The position numbers and the translations under genes are program-made. A stretch of 64,000 nt of DNA from Letharia columbiana (taxonomy: Eukaryota > Ascomycota > Lecanoromycetes > Lecanorales > Parmeliaceae). The stretch covers positions 310,001 to 374,000 of the forward strand of contig NW_023501079.1 in NCBI RefSeq assembly GCF_014066305.1, given 5' to 3'. Shown piece by piece: positions 1-12,126 of the stretch (position 1 is the stretch's first letter; the number at the start of each line of letters is the position of its first letter). The notes below the pieces were generated by a model. That model was not told the DNA's origin. It was given only the letters and a program-made list of their open reading frames with translations, and ran no database searches.

Positions 1-1708
1 AAGCGTTTTCCTTCACGGATTGTATTAGCTTCCGGTACTCCTTCACTCCGCGTGTGCAGTCAAACAACTTCAACTCAAATCGCTATACTCCGGCATACAT
101 GTCCATGTCTGGAGACGATTGTTTCCTCGTTGTGTTCTCTAGACGTTTCGCTCTAGGTGAGGAATCCATGTGACCTACTTATATATTTATATAGCCCAGT
201 ACGCCCTGTTGTTTGATCAGGTATATGGCTATCGTTCTGCACTAATCATGAATTTAGGAACGACTTAGCCAGGCCGCCTTTGCGTTCCCAGTGTCGTCGA
301 AGCCATTGTTGGAACCTAATTACCTTAAATGGAGATGCCGTCCAATTGCCAATGGACTTCCATTGATTCATTCACTGGCTGCTCAATGCTTACACTTTAC
401 TGCATGAAAGCATTCATGATATTGCTCCATTCACTTCGCACATCATATTGTGTCTCACGTGAAAGGCCAGAAATATCCTGTTGTCACTTCTGCTCGATCG
501 CTTCGTCCACTATGCATGGATGGCTAGGGTAGAAGTAGAGGCTGGTAACCATGTGAGTGCAAGAGCTCTCTTTGCACAAATGTAGCCTGATGATCCCGAT
601 CTACCTTTGATGAGCAGTGGACAAGCATCTAGCACTGCAACGTGCATCGTGAAGGGTGACCGATTCATTCTCATAATGGAACAGGCGTAGAAGGTAAAGC
701 TTGCAGTCTCCTGAACCCGAATCAACATCTAAGCGGAAATCTCTTTGCATTTTTTACAGCTCGTAAATATCGCGTAGAGCCTAATTGTCACACCGCCACT
801 GAAGCACACCACTGTCTGACTGGATAGGTGCGTTTGCTGAGCTCCATGAAAATAATGAAGTCCCTGGTAGGTTGATTCCATTCGACGGATTCGGTCAACC
901 TTGCAATGACGATCTTGATAGGGCATTGTCCGCAGAAATTATGAGGCCTGATGGTAACGACAACACGGAGTCCAGAACGAAGACCGCGACAGGCGCATTG
1001 CTTAGGGACACCAGACAAAAAGACGGCATAACGTTGCAAGAAATGAAGAACGAACCATCGCCATTCCTTTTGCGGTTCACCGAGGGAAAGCCGGTTTATA
1101 AAAGCACTGGCGCTTATAGTGGAAACAAGCCATGCGAGATCACGAATGTCACAATAGAAATCATCCAGCGGCCATGATTGCAAGAGAAGTCACTTACTGC
1201 AACTGCGGAAGGCACGTTTGCGGCAATAGTATGATTGGGGATTTTAGAACGCATGTCGCTATATGCAAAAGGTGTTTTCCATGGCCTGTGGTAAGTGAAT
1301 TCCCGTATCGATCGCCTACTCCCGGGGTGTAATGCATAAACAGCTTTGCAGATGTTTTGGTAGACTCTATCGTGATGTTGACTTGCCAAAGACAAGAGCA
1401 TAGGGTGGCGGATAGAGTAAAGCAGAAGGCGCTCATAGCCATACTTCTTGGAATTGTGTGCGCTGGAGGTTCAGTCCAGATCCCCTGGCTTGGAACAACA
1501 AATCAAGTTTCGTAGGCGGATGTCGACGGAAAAGTCGGACCAGGTAGCTGATGACATGAACATGACGCTGGTTAGCATTGATCATCTAAAAGCAGCATCA
1601 TATGCTCTTGCAACGTGGTATTGTCTCCGATGACCGGTATTTTCTGTACTAGTAAAGGCGGACACCGGCGTTTCTTCCTTCCAGAACCCTCCTCGCACCC
1701 AACAGTAT
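1..1708. other. Left-edge region without a recognised gene
   Basis: No open frame here matches a family I know. Two overlapping candidates cannot be separated: a plus-strand frame at 872-1177 (101 codons, acidic and balanced composition) and a minus-strand frame at 788-1183 (131 codons). A plus frame at about 1132-1332 has closely spaced Cys and His residues but no recognisable zinc-finger spacing. No tRNA or clear repeat was seen. Confidence 0.4.
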
Positions 1709-2571
1709 CTACCGATTACTCTTCGCTACCCGCTCCAGTTCATCCTTCTTTTTAATCGCATAGCTGTTGCTGCTTCCCTTCGCCGCATTGATCAACTCCT
1801 CAGCCAGACACTCAGCTACGCTCTTGACATTCCGGAAAGCTGCCTCGCGGGCACCGATTGTAAGGAGAGCAATGGCTTGGTTGACACGGCGCAAGGGGGA
1901 GACATCGACGGCTTGACGACGAACAGTACCGGCTGAGCCGATACGGGTGGAGTCTTCGCGGGGGCCGCAGTTGACGATGGCGTCGACGGCGATTTGGATG
2001 GGATTTTGGTCGGTCATTATGTGAATCTGTATGAAATCAGGTGTCAGATAACGGTCGCTGAGATGTAGGAGGAGCCAATGTAGATTTATGAGGGTGGGGA
2101 GAAAGTCAGGCTCACGATTTCGAAAGCATGAGCAACGATGCGGACAGCCATCAGCTTCTTGCCGTTGTTGCGGCCGTTCATCATGAGAGAGTTGGTGAGG
2201 CGCTCGATGATGGGGCAGTTGGCCTTTCGGAAGCGCTTGACGGCATAGCGGCCAGCGGAGTGGGAGATGTAGACAGGGGAGCGGATCTGGATGTAGTCGC
2301 TGTGGGAGAAGATCTAGTGAGCCAAAACCCTCGCCAGCCAGCCGTCCGGTTAAGGAAGGAACACCCAAGCCCAAGGTATCTGCTGCTCTCTGCCCTCGCA
2401 ATCTTTAGGCGCCAGATAGGGTACTCACGTCAATGAGATATCTCGGACTTCGACATCCTCGTACGACCACTTGTTGAAGAGCTTGATAGAGCCAATTTCT
2501 TCGGTGACGTCTTTGGGCAAGACCATATACCCGCTGGGGTTTTCGACCTCGACCTCGGCGGTATCAGACAT
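1709..2571 (-). CDS. rps5: 40S ribosomal protein uS7 (RPS5)
   Basis: Component of the small ribosomal subunit head near the mRNA exit/E site, acting in cytosolic translation. Three exons (2571-2429, 2299-2116, 2026-1709) sum to 645 nt, giving 214 residues, the usual fungal length. The translation has the classic uS7 order: [11 protein letters not shown] near the N terminus, [14 protein letters not shown], the [14 protein letters not shown] segment, [26 protein letters not shown] and the C-terminal [25 protein letters not shown] tail. Both introns have GTGAG donors and CAG acceptors. The ATG at 2569-2571 begins [14 protein letters not shown], typical for fungi. It is transcribed divergently from the thioesterase gene. 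Identification is near certain. Confidence 0.97.
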
Positions 2572-2860
2572 GCTGGGCGACTGTTGTTGATGTCGTTGTG
2601 TTGCTTCAAGTCTGGGAGTGTGGTCGAAAGCATTTCGAACTTCGCTTAGCGGAGGTGTGGGCACTAGGATGCTTTTGGCACTAGCACGGATCTTGTAATC
2701 TTATCTTTTGCCTCGGCATCTTCGACAACGACTATTGTTTCTTCCTACCACGGGATGACCGAAGGGTTTTAGAAGCCACAATGGCGGAACCTCTTCTTCT
2801 TATTCTACATAGCCATTAATCTATATACCCGAGCTCTATAGATCAACATCGCTGCCCGTA
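2572..2860. promoter_or_regulatory. Shared divergent promoter, RPS5 / thioesterase
   Basis: Only 289 bases separate the two start codons, so both promoters must lie in or overlap this interval. I see no strong TATA box. That this space drives both genes is inferred from spacing alone. Confidence 0.5.
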
Positions 2861-4215
2861 ATGCCCAGCCCGACGCTCATAAGACCGCCCCCAGCGGACA
2901 CGTCGAAGTCCGCGATGGAGAACGTCCTCGAGCTCATTACCCTTAGAGACATTGGCCCGGTAAGGACTGCAATTGCTCGACGCTAGAGTGGGACTAATCA
3001 ATGCTATCTAGGACATTTTCACCAACGCTCGGTAAGACTGTTCATGCTCCCCTGTTCCCCTGGTCCGCGCGCGTCCCTTCGGTGCGCTGACATGACATGA
3101 CCAGCGAGCTATGGCACCCTCCAGGCGCTCGCGGTGTCTACGGTGGCGCTGTAATAGCTCAATGCCTCGCTGCAGCGCAACATACTGTCCCGCCTCCTTC
3201 TCCAGCAAACGACAACGCAGTGTTTCTTATTCACAGCATGCATTGCTACTTCGTGCTTGCTGGGGACTCGACAATACCAATTCTGTACCACGTAGAGAGA
3301 GTAAGAGAAGGGAGAAGCTTCGTCACAAGAACAGTACAAGCTAGGCAGAGGGGAAAGTGCATCTTCACTACAACATTGAGCTTTATGCGTGAGGGTAGTG
3401 GCGGGGAAATAACGGTCGATCATGGCTGGGATATGCCTGAGGGCGTGAGAGAGGGACTGGAGCAGATATTGCAAGAAGAGGATGATGCTAAGGATAAGGA
3501 AAGTGCGTCTAACGGAGTGGAGGCGGAAGGTCCTTTCGTCTCGAAGAGACTAGGCATAATCAATAGTAGGTAGTCGTCTTGCTTGGCCTCAGCATGGAGG
3601 GAACGGGAACTCAAAGCTGACAATGTTTTCCATCAGATAGCTCACCCTACCCACACCACCGTAAACCACAAGCTTGGATACAATGCCGCGGCGCCATTTC
3701 TCCATCCGGCGGCCAGCACGCCCATCTCTCAGCCCTCGCTTACATGTCCGACAGCTGGTTTATCGGCACGGTCTCTCGGGCTCATCATCTCATGCGCGAA
3801 AACCATACTCTCTACAACAGGACCTTCCCACAACATCAGGATAGCCCTTCTTCAAAACGGCAGACTGAATCAGAGGCCAGGAAATCATCCAAGAACACAT
3901 TCGAGACACCCAAACGCTCGATTGGTATGATGGTAAGCTTGGATCATACGATTTACTTCCACCGGCCGAGGGAGGTCAAGGCCGATGAGTGGATGTGTAC
4001 CGAGATGGAGACGCCGTGGTCGGGCGAGGGGAGAGGGCTGGTGATGCAGAGGATTTGGAATAAGGAGGGGAGATTGTTGGCTACTTGTGTACAAGAGGTA
4101 AGCCTTGCACCAATCCGTACATATCGTCCATTGCTGTGCCAAATTGGCTGACATAGACGTGTAGGGTTTGGTGCGTTTGCAACAAGAAGATCCTTTGCCG
4201 AAAAGCAAGCTGTAA
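2861..4215 (+). CDS. Peroxisomal acyl-CoA thioesterase (TesB/ACOT8 type), frame broken near N terminus
   Basis: Hydrolyses acyl-CoA to fatty acid plus CoA, expected in the peroxisome. Two hot-dog halves are visible: ELWHPPGARGVYGGAVIAQ, then HSMHCYFVLAGDS, YHVERVREGRSFVTRTVQA and FTTTLSF; the second half has HLSALAYMSDSWFIGTVSR, MMVSLDHTIYFHRP, ADEWMCTEMETPWSG and RGLVMQRIWNKEG. The last exon (4165-4215) encodes 16 residues ending in SKL, a canonical PTS1. Exons: 2861-2960, 3012-3031, 3105-3565, 3637-4097, 4165-4215. All junctions are in phase, but the sum is 1093 nt, one more than a multiple of three: a run of four C at 2940-2943 shifts the frame and creates a stop, where three C would keep it. 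Either a sequence error or a recent pseudogene. Family assignment is secure. Confidence 0.88.
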
Positions 4216-5047
4216 TCGTCTTCCATCTCCGCAAATGTCCTTTTGGCGGCTCCGAGTTTTTAACACCTTGAGAAAATAAAACGTCCGTACAGATCTCGAT
4301 AGTATACATGTCTAGATCGCACATGACAGATCCTCAGCCGTACGAGTTCGCTAAGCCCGCCAGCGCTGGTCCCCCTGCTCGTAACTGCATCAGGCTATAC
4401 GCCTAGAGAGCGATCTAGACAGCAAAAACTGCAATGTTGACAGCAGCTGCGCTCGTCTTGCTCGATGCAGTTGCACAATCTGGCTGGCTAGGAATCTTGA
4501 CTCGTCGCCTAGTTGCTGACGTGTTCTCAAGCACGCCTGGGTCTGCGGGCTCGATGAGTTCGCAAGATCGACTCGCTGGCGGGGGTCATGGAGTTGATTG
4601 TTGGGATTGGGCGAGTGCTGTTCTTACATGACTGATCTTCTAGTGCGGGGAGCGGGTATTGATGCGGAGGAAAGGATCGCCTGGGTACAATCTTGGTGTT
4701 ACGGCATGAAATTTATGAAATATGACCGCTTGCACGGGACTTCTATTTTGGCAGAAATGCCAGCTGAATGCGAGGGTAAAACGTTGGACGTGAGGAACCT
4801 GATGCATGGGAGGGGACTTTACGGAGATTGTCAGACTGTCGTCCCCGTCTCTCTGTGATTATAGTAGACTCTTCTAAGAAGTGCCCTACTATCGTTCAGC
4901 CCTCTAGCTACAGCTGTCGAAGAACGGCAGACACCTTTTCCCCGCCTGTGTTGGCCGGACTATCCACGGCAAGCATCAGCTCAAACTTCGAGGCCTGGAT
5001 GCGTCATGTTGATACGCGCTCGTGCACACCTTTGTCCGGAAGCTCAC
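4216..5047. other. Intergenic, no supported gene
   Basis: Short plus-strand frames at 4434-4631 and 4598-4858 overlap each other, have no family match and look accidental. No repeat or RNA gene was seen. The interval separates the 3' ends of the convergent thioesterase and F-box genes. Confidence 0.5.
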
Positions 5048-6337
5048 TCACGCCAACGCCACTCCTGTGAGCTTGGGAAGCAGCCTCTTCTCCATCTCGG
5101 GCAACGCTTCAAATACCGCCGCGGCCTTCTCTTCGTCAGCATCTGCGACGATGACAAGCTCCTCCAATGAGGCCGGCAGCAAGTCCGCCAGGGTTTGTGT
5201 GCCCGAGAGGTCGTTGTGCTTGTCGCTCGCAATGAGAGCGTAATCGACTCGTAGCTTCTTCAGCACCGGAAATCCTCGGAAGTTGCAAACATGCGACAGA
5301 GTTTCAAGGCTAGGAAATTCGGCCTGGCCGGTGAAGGTAAGGTCCAGGTGCCGGAGAGTATTGCTTGTATACTCTTGAAGAATATTAACGAGTAATAGTG
5401 GTTTCCACTCCGCATAATGACCTCTGTACCGTAAATGTTGATAGGTGAATCTCCGGAGCGATCGAGCGTTGCTCAAGAAGCCCGCAAGGATTCTCGAAGC
5501 GAACACACTCCCTACAATAATGATCTCTGTGGCTGCGACATCAATAAATTTTGGAGTCGGTGGCCAGATGCCGACATAATCCGGGTAGAACATATTCGAC
5601 ACTCGAATGGTTTCGATCGAGGGCAAAGCAGACAGTAGGACAAGATCTCGGATGCGAGCACTGTCCAATGTATCGCCAGTAGGTGAAACGTCAACTCGGG
5701 CGAGCTTGCTGAAGGCTTGAGACGATTTGGCATCCGACGGCACCTTGGATTGCACCTGCTGGATTTTGTAGATCATTTTTCGGACATTGCTATACAGGAA
5801 TAAGCGCTGGGTGACATTGAGGGTCTGCAGGTTCGGAAACAACGTCAGTAGCAGCGCGATAGCTGCATCGGGGTTGCCGCGCTGTATCTCGCTTTCCGGG
5901 TCGGCTGGCTCTTCCGGGTCGGCTGGCCTCTCTCGCCGCAGATATGGACACTGGGTTATCACGTCATGGATCCTTTGGGTACAGCGCTGGGCAACCTGTA
6001 ATGATACGGTATCAGGATCGAGATAGTACGGGCTTTGCATAGGCTTGATGCTCCAGGAGCGAAGGTTGATCACGCCGGGGTAATGAGCGATGCGAGGTTC
6101 GAGCAGCACGTCTTGAAGGAGCACAAAAGGATGGATCACAGTTTGATCTTCAGGGGCGGCATCGTCGAAAGTGATGGTGGTGTATTTGTCTTTGAAGTTT
6201 CTATGCTGCTTGATCCTTTTTTCGGCTGATCCATGTATTCTCTTGCAGCATGCTGAAAGGCTCTCCAAGTCATCTGGGTCTGTGAGGTCAACAACTTGAG
6301 AGAGTAGCTCGTTGGGAAGACCTAAAATCGTTGCCAT
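5048..6337 (-). CDS. F-box domain protein
   Basis: Single-exon gene of about 429 residues. The N terminus carries an F-box: LGLPNELLSQVVDLTDPDDL followed by SACCKRIHGSAEKRI, which would bind Skp1 and make the protein a substrate adaptor of an SCF ubiquitin ligase. The rest has leucine-rich stretches (HLDLTFTGQAEF, LKKLRVDYALIAS, LLPASLEELVIVADADE), the usual loose LRR-like C-terminal half of fungal F-box proteins, ending in ALA before the stop. I chose the ATG at 6335-6337 because the F-box starts a few residues later; in-frame upstream ATGs (to 6445) would add residues encoded by one arm of the 50-bp inverted repeat and are less likely. The substrate cannot be predicted. Confidence 0.75.
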   Translation of the reverse strand: MATILGLPNELLSQVVDLTDPDDLESLSACCKRIHGSAEKRIKQHRNFKDKYTTITFDDAAPEDQTVIHPFVLLQDVLLEPRIAHYPGVINLRSWSIKPMQSPYYLDPDTVSLQVAQRCTQRIHDVITQCPYLRRERPADPEEPADPESEIQRGNPDAAIALLLTLFPNLQTLNVTQRLFLYSNVRKMIYKIQQVQSKVPSDAKSSQAFSKLARVDVSPTGDTLDSARIRDLVLLSALPSIETIRVSNMFYPDYVGIWPPTPKFIDVAATEIIIVGSVFASRILAGFLSNARSLRRFTYQHLRYRGHYAEWKPLLLVNILQEYTSNTLRHLDLTFTGQAEFPSLETLSHVCNFRGFPVLKKLRVDYALIASDKHNDLSGTQTLADLLPASLEELVIVADADEEKAAAVFEALPEMEKRLLPKLTGVALA

Positions 6338-6383
6338 GTTAAGGGAAAGAGTGTGAAGGTTTCTGAAGATGAGCATCTCAGAG

Positions 6384-6523
6384 CTTACTCGTGGATTCCA
6401 GAAGTGAGTTACTTGATAGAGCGAGGACACCAATAGATATTTCAACTCAGCGGCATGTCGCTAGTGGTATCATTTGGTGTCCTCGCTCTATCAAGTAACT
6501 CACTTCTGGAATCCACGAGTAAG
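6384..6523. repeat. Perfect 50-bp inverted repeat with 40-nt spacer
   Basis: 6384-6433 (begins CTTACTCGTGGATTCCAGAA) is the exact reverse complement of 6474-6523. The arms stop abruptly on both sides (6383/6524 and 6434/6473 do not pair). It sits just upstream of the F-box start, so a transcript through it would fold into a 50-bp hairpin. Confidence 0.95.
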
Positions 6524-8206
6524 AAATTGTCGTATTGCTGATAATGTTTGGACATTCCTTGCTGGCATCTGTGGTATATCTACGCAGGAAGGTTCTGAAA
6601 AGTGGAATGAATTCAATGGTTTGAAAAGATCTACGGAGAGAGTGAAAAGTTTGTGGGATTTGTCTAGTTTTGAACTTGGACGCCATCAAGTTTGCTACAT
6701 GATTGCTTTCTGCGAAGAGCAGATTGCACATGCAGCATACCGCAACAGGCTGATTATATTCTAGCTCGGCATACATCCTGACTACATCTAACATGTTCCT
6801 AGAACTTTGAGCTTCTAATTGAGCACATGCAATCCGCCAACTGCCATGGCCAAGGTCTCGGTGCTCTGTCATGCACTGGCGCATTCATCTACCAGCCGTC
6901 CACCCTTTGAAGGCCGCTCTTACAGGTGACGATGGTGGTGTCAATGGAGGGGAGCCGTGGTGGTAATCAACCTGCCCGACGACCAGTATCGCTGGGGGTT
7001 GAGGTCTATGGAGGCCAATCAAGGTGCTCACGTAGTCGAGCTCATACGAAGTCTGACCAGTCTCGGCTGGATCAGGCGAGGTTCTATTGTTTCCAGGGAT
7101 CTGAAGTCCTTTCCTGAGCTGATGTGTGATCGACGGGAAGCTTTTGCGGACTTATATACCTCCAACAATGTCGTCTTTCGAGCGGATTCCGGAAGGTTGA
7201 ACCAAGGAGGTGGTGCAAGTCTTTTCTTTCTCCATCCCCGCTTAGAAATCTGATGAGATTAGTGAGAGCCGAGAAAACGAGGGACAGTCGATCTCACCGT
7301 CGGGTCCGCTAGCTTCGGGTGCGAGTACCTTATGTGGGAAGGCCTCAAGTTTCTACTGTTACAGTGATGGCTTCCGCACACGGTGCTCCCAGCTGAGGCT
7401 ATCGTTTCTTTGGACTCGAGATTGGTTCTCATGTGAAGAGTTGGGCAGCTAGAAAAGTGTCCAACCAGCCAATGAATAACTCACTCGTGTTGATCCGTTC
7501 CCATCCAGGGGATTGCTTCCCTTTCTTTTCAACATCGTGCTTTTTGATCCAAAGAGATGGTCAATGCACCAAGCGTTCAGGCTACAGTCCGCTAGACTGA
7601 GCAGTTCCGAGCTTCTCCATCAAGCTTTCCTTTCGTTGCCCAGCAAGGATCTAATGCATCACAACCAGTCTTAGTCAGGAGTATGTAACATGTAATTTGA
7701 ATAGTCGTAATGAGTAAAGGAGGCACCATAGCTCCCTCGAAATCTTAATCAGAGCGTTCAAAACATTAGGATACTAGAGGGCACGTTCGATATGCTCGCA
7801 TCCCACCTTGTCATAGTGCGATCGGACTGTTGAACGAGTCCCGAGGTCGACTTCGAAGCTAACCGTATTCAGACATTTACCGTATGCGTAAGGCTGATTG
7901 AAGAGCGCGTCCCGCCGCGTTGGAGCAACGAGTACGACTGAACAACGCTGCCTCACCCAAAATCAAAATGCAGAAAAATTGGAGCTGTAGGAGCTGATTG
8001 GTCCGCCCCAATGTAGCCGGATCATGTTGCTTACGTGGCGTGCGTGGACACTAGTACTATTCTGCTGCTTTCGACTCATACTTCGACTCATACATTTCCC
8101 ATTCGTCGGAGCGTGCTCTTCCTTTCCAAATTATATATCTTGTTCTTCATCGCGCTCTCCCTCCGAGTTTCTTGATCGAGACTACGTTCCAGATGTAGAA
8201 TCTACA
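6524..8206. other. Intergenic with one weak candidate ORF
   Basis: A plus-strand frame at 6957-7253 (98 codons, starting MVVINLPDDQYRWGLRSMEA) has protein-like composition but no family I recognise, and may be an exon or relic. 7254-8206 shows no convincing gene. A possible alternative start of the downstream hydrolase lies at 8024. Confidence 0.35.
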
Positions 8207-9096
8207 ATGACAGAGTCCAACGTGATGAATGATACCCTCCCGGAAAGCCTCCGCATCCTTTGCTTCGGTGACTCCTTGACAGCCGGCTACACAAGTTATG
8301 GTTGGGAATTGTATCCATACGCTGACCACCTCCGTGTGGCACTCCAACATATGCTGTCGACGTCGGACATCGAGGTCGATGCCGCAGGACTTTCTGGGGA
8401 TCAGGTTCGAGGAAGCTACTTGCCGCGTATCGAAGCTAAGTGTGCAAATACTGAGTCACCTTACGATTGGATCGTAGTCATGGGAGGAACGAATGACCTA
8501 GCTTGGGGCCAACAGCCAGATTCGATTTATGAGGGACTGAGTGAGCACTCCCAGCCACTGTCCTCTTAATCCCGCTACCTTCCTATCCTTATTTGGTTGA
8601 ACATCTCCTCGTCATGTACTCCTCGCCCGCTTCAAGGCAGTACGAGTGCTAATTAGATCATTGCAGAGAAAGTGTGGAAGGTGGCATTGGACACCGGAGC
8701 AAATGTGCTTGCGCTGAACGTACTAGAAGCCGAGGGCTCAGGCGACAGAGAGAACTCGAAGCGGAATTCCCTGAACAATATGATTGCCAACCATCATCAA
8801 GAGAGATAGTACGTCCGTTGGTGCTTTACCAGCCTTCTCTGACGGACCATATTCTAAGCTCCTTGCTTTCGTGCTCGTAAAGGCTGACCATACCATTCAA
8901 TAGTTATTCCTTCGATCTCTACAGCGCGATCCGATACACAGGTATTGACAAGGATTTACGCAAAAAGCTCTGGGATGACGGACTGCATCTCACATCCGAA
9001 GGCTACAAGGTTATGGGCGATGTCATCGCTGTTCGAATGTTTGAGCTTCTGAAGATGACCCAGCAGCCGAAGAACATTGGCCCTATACGCGATTGA
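8207..9096 (+). CDS. SGNH/GDSL-family hydrolase
   Basis: Esterase/lipase-type serine hydrolase of 222 residues. Three exons (8207-8540, 8667-8808, 8904-9096) sum to 669 nt. Block I is ILCFGDSLTAGY with the nucleophile Ser at about residue 23; the block II glycine is in AAGLSGDQ; block III is MGGTNDLAWG; the C-terminal block V is DDGLHLTSEGY, giving the Asp-x-x-His of the catalytic pair. The final exon reads TGIDKDLRKKLWDDG, common in small intracellular fungal SGNH hydrolases. From the start chosen there is no signal peptide. An in-frame ATG at 8024 would add a hydrophobic leader (a possible membrane anchor); I prefer 8207 because GDS lies about 20 residues in. The substrate is unknown. Confidence 0.85.
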
Positions 9097-9351
9097 TTAG
9101 TTTGACAGACCACGAGAAGACACTTATCTTCATTTCAAACGCTCTAAATTCTGGAAATTGCATATCGTTGTGCCATTCCTCGCTTATCTGAGGGTGCATT
9201 CTTCACGCCACTACCAATTCCACTTTACGCGGTTGCTTCTGACGCGTCGAACCATTTGAAGTCGCGATATTCTCCAACATCTCTCTACGTCCGCATTGAG
9301 CGCTTGCTGTACTTATCCTCGCCCTATTTTGTTAATTAGCTCGAGCCAACG

Positions 9352-12095
9352 ATGATCACATATAGCGTTGCAGCATTACTGCTGGCTTACCTGAGAGCAG
9401 TGCAAGCTCAAGCGACAATTTGCCTGGCAACGTATGGGGGGGTGGCAACAAGGTACATCTCCAGGGCTACAGAGCTCAAGCAATTCTTCCTTGAGCTTCC
9501 GAGCAGTTGGTCGTGCATACCCCAGCGCCCAAGCTTGCCTAGCAGATATTTTGAGATCGTGCTAACGTCGTGTGAGTCAGCGTACCTCCGCCAGGACGAA
9601 GCTTTACCGTCCAAGTCAGCCCATTATCAAGTCCATTCGATAATGGAGATCCTGGCTCGGGCTACCTCGACTCGGCCGGCCATCTTGAAGCACGTTGCCA
9701 AAAAGCGTCAACCTTTACCCTGAGTAGCGGGTTCCTATACTCAGGAGGTGATCAAGTATCTGTTGCGCCAGGGGTGCCGTTCATGCTTTTCAGGGCGTCT
9801 GAGTACGTGGAAGCGATAGATAGCATCTTCGCGGTAGACGAAGCAAGAGGAACAATCGTTTGGAACAATGAGGCTTTTTCAGGCGGCACAGCCAGATTCT
9901 GTGCTGATCCAGCTGGCGCTCTCTATGGAGTATTCTTGGGCCCTCTGCCAGGAAATTGTACGGCCACTGAGCTAAGAGTTCAAGATCGTAAGTTGGTCAA
10001 GACGAGCCCGTGGCCACCGGAGATCTGCATTGTTCTCGCTGACCACTGATCTGTCTTCCTTAACAGCTGCCCCTTGTCCAAACTTGCCAAGCCCTCTAGT
10101 CATGCCTACGTATTTCGGCATCAATCAAACATCCCCGGTGGGACCAACGGCCAGCCTGAGTGGACCACGGAGGCAACCACAGCCGCAACTACAGCCACCT
10201 CCAGCCGGCTCTTCCTCGGATCTCAATATTTCATCGACTGCGTCATCTCTACTTTACAGCCCATCTTCGAGTCTGGGCAATTCTTCTAGCACTGTTCCCA
10301 TCCCCCCTTTAGCTTCCAGCAACTCTTCCGCCATCTCTTCGATTTCCAGTACCTCACCCAGTGTGTTTTCGAGTTCTGTCACCTCTAGGGGCTCTTTCAT
10401 CGCTTTCACCACATTTACCCTGAAAAGTGCCAGCACTACGTTGGTGTCGAGTTCCAGCACCACGCCAGCATCGAGCTTCAGAGACCCAATCGCGCAAGCC
10501 AGTTCTATTATTTCTCAGGACAGACTCACGGTATGGTGCACTGAGGTACTTGGGTATACTGTTCCTCCCCAAATCACCGTCACCATCGTCTCAAATGTCT
10601 CAGCTACGTCCCTTGTGACTACAAGACCAACCGACGATACGACGACAAATTTTGCGACCCTGACTTCGACTGCAACTCAAAGCATACCCTCTTTTAATAT
10701 CACAATATCAACAACACCCACTGTTACCGCTACCGTCACTACCACGGATGAGGTTGTGGTATTTGCAAGTACTACAGTTGTAGGCCCGTCACTCGGTGCT
10801 AAAAAGCGTGGTCTGCCATATATGCCCGGGAAACCATATCCTGTCGATGAACAGCAACCGCGACTTATAGGGGCCAGCTATAACGCGGCATCAGCCGGTA
10901 GCAATAAGACATTAGCTAGTAGCGGTACTTTACCTACCAGCAGCTATGTCTTATTAACCAACAGTTACGCAACAGCGGTGAGCAATCATGCACCATCAGC
11001 AAGCAATTATACGTCGCTAGTCAGCAGCTATGCAACGTCAATTAGGAGCAACGCAACAGCTAGCTTGAACGCAACGGCCAGAATCAATGCAACATCAGCC
11101 ATCAGTAATTCAACAGGATTGAGAACCATCACGACACCAGTGGTCCTGCAGACCTTTAATCCTAGCGTTATCAACGCAGCATGCTCCCAGAACATCGCCA
11201 TGCCGACGCCTCTCCCCAGTGTCACGACTTTCATAACCACCACCTTTATCTATACACACTACATCGAGCAACCGTACGCAACACTGAACACAACCTACAT
11301 CATAGCCACCGACACCACCATCAACAATGGCAACTACTCCACAACAGTGACCGGGACTCCAGTAACGAACGACATCACAGATGCGGCCACAGCAACCTCA
11401 ACAATCACATCGACCATCGTCGTATTCCCCAGCAACGTTCCCGCCCTGATCCTTACCTCCGCCGTCCCCTTGGGCCCCTTCAGTGCAGGCGGCGCCCCGC
11501 CACCAGACATAGACGACGCAGCCTACGAGCTCACCCTGCCCTTCCAAATGCGCATGTTCGACCACTCCTCTGAAATCGTATGGGTCTCAACCAACGGAGT
11601 TCGTCCCCCCCACACTCCCACCACATCCACCCGCCCTCCCTCCTCCACTAACCACTCCCCCCCCCCACCAGATCCTCTCCCTCGACAACGGCACCCGCGA
11701 ATACGACAACGAATGCCTCCCCTCCATCGGCAACGAAGACTACCCCGACGACCCCGTGCCCCCCTACTCCGCCTTCCCCTACTGGGACGACACGTACATC
11801 TACGCCGGCCAGCCCCAGGGCATCTACTACCAGTACGGCCACGGGCCCACGAACAACATCACCAGCGCGCAGGCCGGCGCCGCGCCCGCCACCAACGTCA
11901 CCTTCGAGTACTACCTCAGCCACTGCTGCGGCAACGGCGACGGCGGCAACGAGAAGTATTACCACTACACCGTCTTTTACGACAGCTTGAGCCCCGGCAT
12001 CTTCACCTATCGGTATTATCAGATCAGCGCGGACGGGGCTAGCGCTACGGTCGGGATGCAGGATTATGGTGCGTGCGTGCGCTTTCTTTCTTTCT

Positions 12096-12126
<31 letters not shown>

